A DNA stretch of 21,477 bases from Magicicada cassinii (Eukaryota > Arthropoda > Insecta > Hemiptera > Cicadidae), in contig JAOXNS010233224.1 of NCBI GenBank assembly GCA_028571305.1, positions 1 to 21,477 on the forward strand. Direction: 5' to 3'. Shown here in pieces: positions 9,806 to 19,030 of this stretch. The notes under the pieces were generated by a model. It ran no database searches. It had not been told where the DNA came from and saw nothing but the letters and a program-made list of their open reading frames with translations. How positions within the stretch are numbered: the stretch's first letter is position 1; each line of letters starts with the position of its first letter. The position numbers and the translations under genes were made by a program.

Positions 9806-11788
9806 TCAGATGGAGTATTTCAGTATTTTGACAAAAACGTACCTTCACCCACACGAGGAGTGTCTTCCATCTTCGTTAAGATGCAGTTGGGATCACACGA
9901 CTACTGTTCTGTACACTGAAGTCAATTGCCAGTTTTCGAAGGTGATTGTAAGTTATCGAACCAGCGACTCCTTTGTGGAAGAGTACTTATATTCAGTTAT
10001 TGAATCAGCGAACATTTGTTTGGACGACGAATGTAAATTCTCCAACCATATAGAATTTTGTCAAGGGTGAATATGAAAACAACGGTGCTATCTTCTTGGA
10101 TATTTCGAAAACGCTTAGTAACGTCAAAAAAAGATCTCTGTAACTACAAAACCAGTTTGGTTGTATGCACCACACGGGTGCCCTCCACGCCTCACGCTGG
10201 GCGTCGGCCGCGGCCATTAAATATGCGTACAAAAAACAAGACGGAGGAGTAAAACAAATGCCACTCACCAGATGGCTCTGCAGGGGGTAGACAATTGCTA
10301 GCACATTGTTACCACTACTACGACGACTACTACATTTACATTATTTACCCCCATCATCATCACCATCATCCCTACTTAATATTAATGCGATACTCACCCA
10401 CCCACGGCGCAGCGTTGGGCGCAATGAACGCTACGTAATCCGTAACAAATAACCTGGTTATGAATTATCGCTGCAACAACCAACCAGACACCTAACCTAG
10501 TGGCTCCCTCTCCGCTCTCTCTCGGCGAAATCGAGGGTAGCTTATGTAGATAAATGAGCGTATTTGTTAAGTTTCTTTTTTTTTTAGAAAAAATGCGTAA
10601 GAACTCGGCTCTATTTCACACACAAAAATTAATTGATTTAGATAATAATTCATATTAAGGCATTTTTTATTTTTTCGGGTGGAATTCGCCGAGGAAGTGT
10701 AGGCACGTTAATGGTCAAAGCGTTAAGCTCAGTTTCGGGTCACATGTAGTTAGGGGTATCTCGTACCCGTCTGTACTTTATCCCAAGTAGGCCTATGTAA
10801 AACTCGGACGTTAAAGGTTAGGAAAGGAAACGGGTTTTGTTGTTGTTTTTTCTCCGTTTATAGAGTTTCCAGATGGTGTCGTAATGTTCCGCTTTCCGAG
10901 AACACAAGGATACCACATTCAAGTTTTGCATTCAAATTCATACTCGATATGTCTTCTGGAGGAAATCGCTGATTGAAAACTTACTTTGGGAAGCGTTTCT
11001 ACGTTGACAATCTCGGGTATAGGGAATCACTAACGGCAGAGCAGTAAAATATCGCAAATGCATTTCTCCTTCTTACCGTGATCTTGATTATTCTCTTGTG
11101 GCTAACCTTTTTTGTATAAAACTTGACATAAAACTTTTCTTCACCAACATGAAATTAACGATTATATGAGGTTTTGACGGTGATATTGGTCTAAGAGTTA
11201 TAATCTTAAAACTTTTTTGTTTTTAGTTTAAGAAATTTATTATCCATAATACGCGAGAGATCGAATTACGGATTCCTCACCTGGTAACGCGTATTATTTG
11301 GTTTAGTGTGCTGACTTGTAGCAAACGTGTTGGAATTCGAAACGCCAGCTAAGGCACTTGATATACGGAAAAATTAAGCGATCGAAACAGCACATAAAGA
11401 ATGTTACAGACTTTCGATTCAACACAAGGAATCTTTCGTTTTACGAGCTTATGTGTATTATACTAAACTGTAATATTGCTCATGCCTGTTTTCTCTAGAT
11501 AAGCTGATGATAAATTAGCCGTGTAGTATAATGTGTTACGCATTGCTGTATGGAAGCTTACTAGGCCTATATAGGTTTCTTTTGTATACAACCGTCTCCT
11601 AAGCGTGAAGAGAAAAAACTAGCTTCTTCAGAACTGATGATCTGCTATTGGCAACAAATAATGAATGGCAGTTTAAAATTACAAAAAATAAACAGATAAA
11701 TTTCTCGATGGAACATCATAATATGAAAATTACACATACCTTGCGAACAGAAAAGAAATCACTGTAACGTAAACATTTTGTTGCCTGT
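9806..11788. other. No supported gene
   Basis: An 86-codon plus-strand ATG frame (9810-10070) contains several cysteines but has no recognised domain and no splice support. It is left as unassigned. TAGGCCTA occurs at 10788-10795 and 11562-11569. The remainder is AT-rich, with short CA and CAT runs near 10330-10370. Confidence 0.4.
10265..10278 (+). promoter_or_regulatory. CTCF-like site
   Basis: TCACCAGATGGCTC matches the CTCF core at all but two or three positions, including the central CCAGATGGC. It has the same orientation as the weaker match at 8474-8490. Confidence 0.3.
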
Positions 11789-11879
11789 TTGGCAACACTG
11801 TCAGACTGATCGGTCTCAAAGCCGCGGCCTCTGTGCAGTTACATAAGTAAAGGAATTGCAGTTACCTAGTAAAGGAATT
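11789..11879. repeat. Promoter-like 12-mer and 22-bp tandem duplication
   Basis: TTGGCAACACTG at 11789-11800 recurs exactly at 14249-14260 beside the candidate promoter there. Just downstream, GCAGTTAC...GTAAAGGAATT is duplicated head to tail (11835-11857 and 11858-11879). The sequence between is GC-rich (GCCGCGGCC). Confidence 0.6.
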
Positions 11880-14142
11880 CGGATAATGGACGGTTTAATT
11901 ACCGATGCGCGGCCAGACTCCGGTTGCATCCAACCGGCTTATACGTGGCTTCTGCATTACATCTCACCATTAAACATGGGTTTGTTGTTCGTGCACAATC
12001 GATTAAGAGTAACAACTTTAAATTTTTACAAGGGGGGTTTTGTCTCCGACGTACATTAAGTCGTGTGAAGTTGCTCAAGTAGGATTCTCATTTGTTGATC
12101 TTACTTCGTTATCATTGATTGAGCCTTTAGTTGTAATTAGTAGTTATAAGTCTAAACTACTGTTTTCTTCCAACTGAATTCTGGAGCCCAGTACCTACCC
12201 CCAGTACTAAATGTACCTTACCCCATTACAACCGCTTCATTCTAAATGTTTCTTGATCTTTCCACCGTAGTGAAGCGTACATAGAGCGATTCGATGACAA
12301 ATTACCGATTATCAGTATTCCCTTCCTACAAAGGCTTTTCCTCTCCCCTTTCCTCACTGTTGTTCACATCGTTTCCTATAAAATTGTATGTATTCTTCCA
12401 CCCTTTTAAAAGTTTTAATCGTTTCTTGATGCTCCTCGAAAGTTTCACGAAGACTTTTGTTTGTTTGAAACAAGTGTTTAATGAGGCTAAATAGAATCGT
12501 TTTATTCACACCGAATAAAGTGCTTTAGTAATTTTAGATAACGCGTATAATTGTTGAAAAAGGTTCAGTGAATATATCGTCAAACAGAGGTGGTAGATAG
12601 TTTGCGTTTGTCATTTTCGTAATCAAAACCTTTATCATCTGAGGCAAACGCGTCTACATTGTGGTGTAGAGCGCATTTGTAGTTTTCTCAGTAGCCAGTT
12701 TCCCGGTAGTCTATCTCTAAATAGTAGAAGAATAACATTTTTTTTCACCTTTTACTCTTCTAGTCGAATATTTTATATGATCCCCGTACTAGAAAAATGA
12801 TCATTTCTGTTTCTTCTTTGAGCTATATTAATATTTTATATAGCGTGACCATAACTCCAGTTCTCTTATCTGTTTGTTAACGACCATGTCCCACTTCTGG
12901 CTTGTAGTGAGTGATACGTCTTCTCGTGTAATTACTTTGACGGTTCTAATTGTATCCTCACTCTTGTGGCACACCACGCTTTTTCAATTATCTTCTTCCA
13001 CAGGGAGTAGGCGAATCGCCTGTTTCCGTCCCAAAGGAAATACTACAGTTCGGCGCTTCCTAGGCCTTGGGTAAATAAGTCCAAAAGGCTTGTATTAACT
13101 TGTTTCTTTGGGCAACCTGCCATCTGACATCCTATTCAGAGGAGAAGTCAATCTCTGTTTTGTTTTCCGTAAATTCGATCTTGTATATTAACAATTTTCA
13201 TGTCTTTGCTCATGACGCCATTGTAAACTCTGTCTTGTTTTCCTTCGTTTTCTCAGCTATTCTATGGAGTATCACTTTCCTCTTGTCTTCACTAACACTT
13301 TTATTCCAGGTCAAAGCGTAGTTCTCCGTTTCCCGATTGTAATTGTTGTGGTCACAGTCTTCTCGATACGTTTGCCACTTTTCTTTGGTAATGGAAACCT
13401 TAACATTTAAAATAGGAAATCATTTAAAATAGGAAATGCTTACAGAATTAAAAGAAATCGTAAGCTTATAGGCCTATAATGTCTGCAACTGAAATTACGT
13501 TAACACAGTTGGTCGAACTGTGTAAATAAGATCGGCAAAGGTTAATTTTTTTTTTATATGTTGGGCAGTATTATGTCTTTGAGTTGTTCGAGTCTGTTCG
13601 TTCAGATTATTTACGGTGCGGGCGTAGACTCCCTAAATAGCCTATTATTTATAATACGTAGTGATAATTTTGTAGACGAAGAGAAATGTTGTTAAAGAGA
13701 TGCATGACCATAACATTTATCCCCTCGAGGTTTGTTGGCTTCCCGAAATGAAATTCTACATACACCCATTATCCTGCATTCTCTAATTCTGGCATATTAC
13801 GATTTCTCAGTTCGTCATTTGACACGTCATTTAAGTGTCTCATTGTTTTATGTTCGTGGCCTTTCTCGTATGTTTTGTTGTAAAATCAGATTTTATTTTC
13901 GTGCTTACATGAAAAGCCCTTGTTTTTATAACATTTTAATATAAATATTTTGAAAATATAGTAATAATAATGTAATGTATAAATACTACGTTTCATATTG
14001 ATTATTGTACATATTATAAACTATTAAATAAGCATTTCGGTCTCTCGATTCACCATTACATCCGCGTAAGACGCTCATGTACTTCAAATACAAAGAGATT
14101 TATTTTAATAGCGAGAGGCATGCAGTCCTATTATAAAGGAGG

Positions 14143-14143
<1 letters not shown>
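11880..14143. other. No gene seen
   Basis: T-rich frames of 60-75 codons give hydrophobic but motif-free translations. A 17-bp tandem duplication of CATTTAAAATAGGAAAT lies at 13404-13437. The palindrome TTATAGGCCTATAA lies at 13466-13479. Confidence 0.5.

Positions 14144-14203
<60 letters not shown>
14144..14203. repeat. (TG)30 microsatellite
   Basis: Thirty uninterrupted TG units. Alternating purine-pyrimidine sequence of this length can adopt left-handed DNA. It abuts the GC-rich candidate promoter. Confidence 0.97.
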
Positions 14204-14204
<1 letters not shown>

Positions 14205-14325
14205 TAAGAGAGTAGGAGCGCAGGAGCCGCGCGGCGAGAGTGCAATAGTTGGCAACACTGGTCAAGGTTTTGTGCGTACCGTGGTGTATTACATCACATC
14301 TCCCAGTAATAGTTGTTCTCTATTC
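14204..14325 (+). promoter_or_regulatory. Candidate core promoter
   Basis: A GC-rich segment (GGAGCCGCGCGGCGAGAG) is followed by TTGGCAACACTG (14249-14260), a word resembling insect promoter motifs of the GGCAACRCTG kind, and by ATTCAGT with an arthropod initiator TCAGT at 14324-14328. No TATA box or DPE is evident. Confidence 0.3.
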
Positions 14326-14462
14326 AGTACAACCTGTTCCGAGCGCCGCGCCTCGCGCAGCTACGTACGAACCCGTACCCGACGTGAAGTACACGAGTCG
14401 TGATGAGTGAGAGTTGGGCCGTTCAGATAAGATAGCTGGGAGTGCAGGAGCGATTGGAGAAG
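14326..14462 (+). other. Candidate non-coding first exon
   Basis: If transcription starts at the initiator adenine (14326), the next 137 bases are GC-rich (GAGCGCCGCGCCTCGCGC) and end in GAGAAG|GTAGGT, a good splice donor. The only ATG of note (14403) opens a 10-codon frame, so this would be a 5' UTR exon. A plus-strand signal-peptide exon lies 4.5 kb downstream; linking the two is an inference. Alternatively it is a CpG-rich region with no promoter. Confidence 0.3.
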
Positions 14463-15724
14463 GTAGGTAGAGAGAGAGATAACTGGCAATTTGTTGTAAC
14501 CGTTTTAAATTCTTAGCAGCAATATTTGTACATGCAGAAGAGCGTCTAACGATTTTAAGCACTTTAATCAATTCGGCAAGGTTTTTTGAAATATCTACAG
14601 CCATTTCAACAGCGATGAGGTTCGTATTGGGGTTTTTTTTTCGGTACGTATACAACATTAGGACCGAATAGATGGCGATTTCACTAGACAATCTAGTTGC
14701 ATTAACTGACGCTGAAATACTGTAGTAGCAGACCTTAACAGTACTGTAGCTTTCAGTTCCACTTTGAACCCATAATCGTGTTCGTTTAGAATATGATAGC
14801 GTTGATTTGTTTCCTTTGATGATTACATTATTGTTCGTGTTGGTTAGGGTAACTAATTCAGTTTCTCTTGATAAAAAACCATTCAATGAGAGCTTGCCGT
14901 TTCAGGAACGGTAGGCTATACATTTCCAGAACGGTAAGAATGATTAAACATACGTGGACGCAATTATAAAGAATATTAAAACAATTTGTAAACCTTGTTA
15001 GCGGCAAAAAGAAATTGATAATCGAGCAAAAGGAAAAGGTAGATCAGTTCTTCACCCGATTCGTGATTTGAAAAGAAACGCCCCCCCCCCCATGTTTTGG
15101 ATCCGCCGCCGTTTTCCTTTCGTCCTGGTCTAGCTGTGACCACACTTCATTGTAGGCCTACTGCATAATTGCATCCCTCCCACTTGAAATGGACGTCATC
15201 GTGGCCACTTTTCATTTTCGCCCCAGTGAGATCATCACCGTGATTTTCAACTGCCGCCTCGTATAACCAGAAGACGTTTTATGCCCTTGCTCCGTTTTAT
15301 TTTCTTATTCTGGAAACGACACAATCGGTTGTTTGTGTACCAGTTTGTTTTCCACTCTTCTCTCGCCTTCGTGAGACCCACAGTAATCAAGAAAACAAGA
15401 CCCGTTAACTCTTCATAAATTTGTTGATACGTATCTAAAATGTGTTTTCTGATTAGGACAGTATAAAACAGTCTTTTGTAGATTAATTTTTACAGTGCTG
15501 TTTTTGGTCCATATGATGTCGAGTAAGATCGACTTTGATATTTCCTGATTGTGACACTGTTGTTATAAATTATTTTATTGACAGTGTGTTATTACAAACT
15601 ATAGTCTCGCGATAAGTATGGCACAAGGAAAATAAAGCAGCGGAACCGTTTGAACAATAAAACTGATTGTTCATTTATTTAAAGTTTTGTTAAGTTTATA
15701 ATGATATGTATGGCGTTCACGCTT

Positions 15725-15735
15725 TGCGCATGCGT
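15725..15735. promoter_or_regulatory. NRF1-like palindromic site
   Basis: TGCGCATGCGT fits the NRF1/Ewg consensus YGCGCAYGCGCR at nearly all positions. A related CCGCATGCGCAC lies at 19252-19263. Confidence 0.3.
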
Positions 15736-16547
15736 ATTGACTTGTGGCAGGCGTTACAAACGCGATCAGGTTCAACATGAGTTATGTCAATTAGAACCAG
15801 GATTACATTGTGTAGCATAATTTATTCTGAAACGTTGGTCAAGATCGTATTAGGCAGTTACGGGGAAGGGCTTCGCATAAAAGGTTTCCCTTTTTTGGTA
15901 AAAGCGAAAATTATTTTAATGGGAAAAAGTGAACATTACCCATTAGTAGCCTATCACTGCATGACAATCGACATGTTATTTTCAGAGTATGTTTTTTCAT
16001 ATATTGTAATTGTTGCTATTAAAAATAAAGTCCTTGAAATCTTTAAATTTTTTTCGCGACCACGGGATAGACAAAATTTGGACAAACAAGGTGACCACAT
16101 GAAGCTGTGGAGCGGTTGTCTAACAAGAAGCTTACTTTTCTCGCAATGTAAATTCGTTTTTTTTTAATGTAGCACGTGTTAATTTTGAAACTGACACCTT
16201 CGGTATAATTGAATGCGATTTGTAATCATAGCACCAGTACATCGAAAGTGAAACAATTTGGTTTCGGATTACAGATCTGAAATTACAGTACTGCTGCCAA
16301 GTAACTATTTTTAATACTGTTTGTAACCGTATGTAACAATTAAATTTTTGTGTTAAATTTGTACATTTTACCGCGGTAAGGAGAGAGACCCCTTGTATAT
16401 TGTGTGCAGCTAGCAACTGTATTACGATTTCACGTTGTCGGCTGGTTAATCGATAGAGCAGGCACTGGTGAGCTTGTGTTACAGTTATCAGCACCACTTT
16501 GGCCGCGCTCTGCTGCTCGTGTTCGTTCTGCGTGCGCAGCCTACGAC

Positions 16548-16600
16548 TACTAACTTTATAACACGTCCGTGTGTCGCGAGTTCGATTCTATGACGCACAG
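16548..16600 (+). mobile_element. Possible SINE remnant with B-box
   Basis: GCGAGTTCGATTCTA (about 16577-16591) matches the RNA polymerase III B-box of tRNA-derived SINEs. The A-box side (GTGCGCAGCCTACG) is poor, and the T-stem does not pair, so this is a decayed copy at best. Confidence 0.25.
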
Positions 16601-17209
16601 TTAACTAAACAACAGCCAACCGCCTACCACCTTGTGCCAAGCTAATAAAACGCACGTTTTACAATGAACACTGAGAAACGATTTTATTTTTACAAACTTG
16701 GCGGCTGGCAGAAGTCAAATCAAATCAGAATTCGTGTTAGCGTCGTAAATTCAATTCTGTTGAACATCTTCCTACCAACGTGTATAGTGTATTGAAGAAA
16801 CACGGTTTACGAAATACTCGACGTTTAAACACATTGACAATTGTACCTTCGAGTCGAGTCACGATTGAATCACCGGAGGCAGTGTGTATGTTTGAATAGG
16901 AAAGCTAGGGTTGTAGTCATTTGTTCAGAGTATATTTTGTAGGAATGATTTTTAGTGGTATAAAATTTCCCGTTCAGAACTTTGTAGTTCTTTGGCTCAT
17001 TGTAATAGTAGTATGGCCATTTATTTAACAATTATAATTGTGGGTCCAATTTTTGTTTGTTTTTTAATGAAGTGCGTTTACCAAGCCTTGAAGCATTAGG
17101 ATTACATTTTTACAAAAAAGAAAGGGTTGTCACGATACCCAACTTAATTTTTTATAACATAACGTGACTAAATTAAAACATTTAACTTAAACGTGAAAGT
17201 CGAATAAAT

Positions 17210-17215
17210 TTTATT
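17210..17215 (-). terminator. Polyadenylation signal AATAAA
   Basis: On the minus strand AATAAA lies four bases after the stop codon of the candidate secreted peptide. That is close but consistent with a very short 3' UTR. In AT-rich DNA the hexamer is common. Confidence 0.35.
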
Positions 17216-17219
17216 GATT

Positions 17220-17402
17220 TCAAATACATATCTGAAGATATCTTTTAAACTCTTTTGGAGTCAGTAAAGCATTAGTGGTTCCCGCAAGACTGCTGAGATA
17301 GTCCGCTTTTTCTTCTTCGTAGAGGTTTCCCCACATAAATGCCTCCGATATCAGTGGGAAAAGTATTAAAAAAAAAAAAACAGAAAAGAAAAGTTTTTCC
17401 AT
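17220..17402 (-). CDS. Candidate small secreted peptide (60 aa)
   Basis: A true ATG (17402-17400) opens a 60-codon frame. Residues 1-21 form a textbook signal peptide: a charged MEKL start, a hydrophobic core rich in Phe, Leu and Ile (about 5-18), then P-L-I-S-E-A with a likely cut after Ala21. The mature part of 39 residues starts FMWGNLYEEEKADYL, continues SSLAGTTNALLTPKEFKRYL and ends QICI. It has one cysteine and no dibasic-glycine amidation site. Purine-first codons are frequent (about 25 of 39 in the mature part). The core depends on a T13 homopolymer. The first part and its upstream region recur, inverted, at 17764-17924. I do not recognise a family. It may be a short secreted peptide or the first exon of a longer protein. 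Confidence 0.4.
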   Translation of the reverse strand: MEKLFFSVFFFLILFPLISEAFMWGNLYEEEKADYLSSLAGTTNALLTPKEFKRYLQICI

Positions 17403-17856
17403 TATGTGGCAAAGAAAAAAAAAACAGGTTTGAAAGGGCGCAGGTATCTGAAGCACCGGACCGTCAACACAACAAACTCGAAAACTTCAGAACTTGGGTC
17501 ACTGAAGTGGCCACAATAAGCACCGATCCTGCCTTATTTACAGTATACATGAACTTAGGAAAAAATATTTTTAAGTTCAAATATTAAGTTCTTCTGGCTT
17601 TCTCGGCACATGTTCACACCGTTGTAGCCTCTGGATATTTTTTTCTTTCGCTTGTACTGTTCTTTTCTTTGTTAGTCCTCCTTTAGAAGTGTGTCTGAAT
17701 TTAATTGTTTTCTCAGTGCTTCTGAATTTCAAATATTTAAGTTGACAACTAGATTCATTAACTTAAGTTCATGTGTACTGTAAATAAGGCAATATCGCCC
17801 TGTATATAATAATAATGTGCCCTTTCAAACCTGTTTTTTTTTCTTTGCCACATAAT
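17401..17856. repeat. Imperfect inverted duplication (two matched block pairs)
   Basis: Block 1: ATTATGTGGCAAAG... to ...GGTTTGAAAGGGC at 17401-17439 matches the reverse complement of 17819-17856, differing only by one A in a homopolymer. Block 2: GCCTTATTTACAGTA... to ...ATGAACTTA at 17531-17557 matches 17764-17790 with one mismatch. Between the blocks the left arm has 91 bases and the right arm 28, unrelated. Beyond block 1 a weaker similarity continues into the coding part of the left copy. It fits an old head-to-head duplication of a gene start with its upstream region. A fold-back element is possible, but no target-site duplication was seen. Confidence 0.8.
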
Positions 17857-17924
17857 TCAAAAACTTCGTTCTTTCCCCTGGGTTTCCTTTTTTAACATTT
17901 CTCCCTCTAATGTCGGAGTCATGA
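17855..17924 (+). pseudogene. Decayed inverted copy of the secreted-peptide start
   Basis: Immediately after block 1, the plus strand reads ATTCAAAAACTTCG... where the minus-strand gene reads ATGGAAAAACTTTTC.... The T-rich core and a TCTAATGTCGGAGTCATG stretch align with CTGATATCGGAGGCATTTATG of the intact copy. The start codon position holds ATT, and the homology fades after about 70 bases. The frame from ATT happens to stay open for about 70 codons but does not preserve the signal peptide, so it is read as a pseudogene or a diverged copy. Confidence 0.35.
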
Positions 17925-18511
17925 GGCAGTGTCCTCTGAAACATTTCATTTTTCCTTCTGTCTGTAATGAAATACTATCTATATTTATACTCGTTAATTT
18001 GTTATTCGTCTGTATCCTTATATGGGTTGTGTCGTATCCGACGTTAATGATTTCATTTCGGAGCGGAAATAAGTAACAAGCTAATTCCCAAAGTCTCGGT
18101 AGGGCCTGTATGGTGAACGGTGAAGGCAACGTATTAGTTAATATTTCATCCCGCAGTGAGGTTAAATTTAGTTACTTACGATGTTTTTTACGTGTGTATC
18201 ATTTCGTCCTTGTTCGGTTCGTAAAAATCTCAAATTGATCGTAAAACATCGATTGTACTTTGTGTCGTGAATTAAGTAGGCTATTACCGCCTGCGGAAGT
18301 TTTTAACGAACGTAGACGATGAAATCAAATCCACTTTTCGTGTCCACACCGGTCAAACTATATTACTTCCACTCTTGTTTGTTTCTCATTACTTTTATCT
18401 TAGTAAACAGAATTAATTATAGTAACAGAGAGTATTAGGTTTTGAGTGGGGACTTTGTTCTTTCCAAATGGGTTCACGAAGCAAATTGTTTTTAATTTGT
18501 ATCCGTGGGAG
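17925..18511. other. No gene seen
   Basis: AT-rich sequence. A 90-codon minus-strand frame (17857-18129) crosses the decayed copy in antisense and has no recognisable motif. Confidence 0.45.
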
Positions 18512-18675
18512 TACGGTGGCAGCGGGCAGTGGTTAGCGCACTAGTTTACGAAGCTGGACGTCATGGCATCGAGTTCATGTCAGGGTAGATCGGTTTTTAC
18601 CGCTCAGCGACGTCCGTGGCCAGTCTCTGGCATCATTCAGCCCTAATAAACGTAGTCAAGGTCGGTCTACAAAAC
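18512..18675 (+). mobile_element. tRNA-derived SINE-like copy 1
   Basis: GCAGTGGTTAGCGCACTAG (about 18526-18544) fits a tRNA A-box, and GGCATCGAGTTCATG (about 18565-18579) a degenerate B-box at tRNA-like spacing. The head aligns at roughly 80% with 20379-20422 in the same orientation. The 3' border is not defined. Confidence 0.6.
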
Positions 18676-18712
18676 AAAGTAATCCGTTTCCACATCTGGT
18701 CTGTTATCAGTA

Positions 18713-18915
18713 GCCTGGGCAGTGTAGTGATTAGGACACTCGAATCCAGCATATGATGGGGCGACAACTCTGTGTGCATCGTCAGGTCTCATTACCCGTA
18801 GCGTGAAACTGTCGTCAGCTGTGTCTCCCAGTTCAGGACTACCTGAAACGGTTCGAGCCAGTACAAATATTTTCTTGTGGAACACCGCCCATGCCACATG
18901 CATTAAAACACCACT
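18713..18915 (+). mobile_element. tRNA-derived SINE-like copy 2
   Basis: GGGCAGTGTAGTGATTAGG (18717-18735) is A-box-like and belongs to a different tRNA-like head (TAGTGATTAGGACACTCG) from copies 1 and 3. GGTTCGAGCC at about 18850 is B-box-like but too distant to pair with it as a simple tRNA. The rest is GC-richer body sequence. A 78-codon frame on the minus strand lies wholly inside and is not a gene. Confidence 0.45.
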
Positions 18916-18963
18916 CGCAAAGTCTTGGACCCAACGAAAACTTAATAGTTAAACGAATTAAGA

Positions 18964-19030
18964 ATGGGTTTGATCGTCTTTCATTTCATGGTATGCCTTC
19001 AACTTGCTGTATTGAGCGGAAACCATACAG
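18964..19030 (+). CDS. Candidate signal-peptide first coding exon
   Basis: An ATG in good context (A at -3, G at +4, in-frame TAG 18 bases upstream) starts MGLIVFHFMVCLQLAVL, then SGNHT. The stretch has a hydrophobic core followed by small and polar residues, as in a cleavable signal peptide. After 22 codons plus one base the sequence reads ATACAG|GTATCA, a good donor giving a phase-1 intron. A signal-peptide exon ending in phase 1 is typical of secreted and membrane proteins with extracellular Ig-like or similar domains. Without splicing the frame stops after 45 codons. The next exon would lie beyond what can be recognised here. The upstream 5' UTR would cross SINE sequence; CTCCCAG at about 18832 is a possible acceptor. 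Chance remains possible because T-rich DNA often encodes hydrophobic residues. Confidence 0.38.

Larger units (their letters stand above)
14463..17209. other. No supported gene; intron-like
   Basis: It contains a C11 run (15081-15091), TAGGCCTA (15153-15160), the palindrome TTACCGCGGTAA (16368-16379), and frames of about 120-130 codons (15784-16167 plus, 16132-16497 minus) without recognisable motifs. Confidence 0.45.

Noticed and set aside
14320-14886. A 188-codon minus-strand open frame, the longest in the window
   Set aside because: It begins at TTG rather than ATG, with its first ATG about 80 codons in. It ends inside the GC-rich candidate promoter, and its Ser/Thr/Leu-rich translation shows no motif. 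Its length is somewhat unusual for chance, so it was weighed, but nothing else supports it.
15228-15250. TGAGATCATC resembling the bantam microRNA seed
   Set aside because: The match ends after the seed and there is no precursor stem.
15784-16167. 127-codon plus-strand frame
   Set aside because: T-rich, mixed translation without motifs, and overlapped by an equally plausible antisense frame.
18667-18903. 78-codon minus-strand frame
   Set aside because: Lies entirely within the SINE-like copy 2 and reads against its direction.
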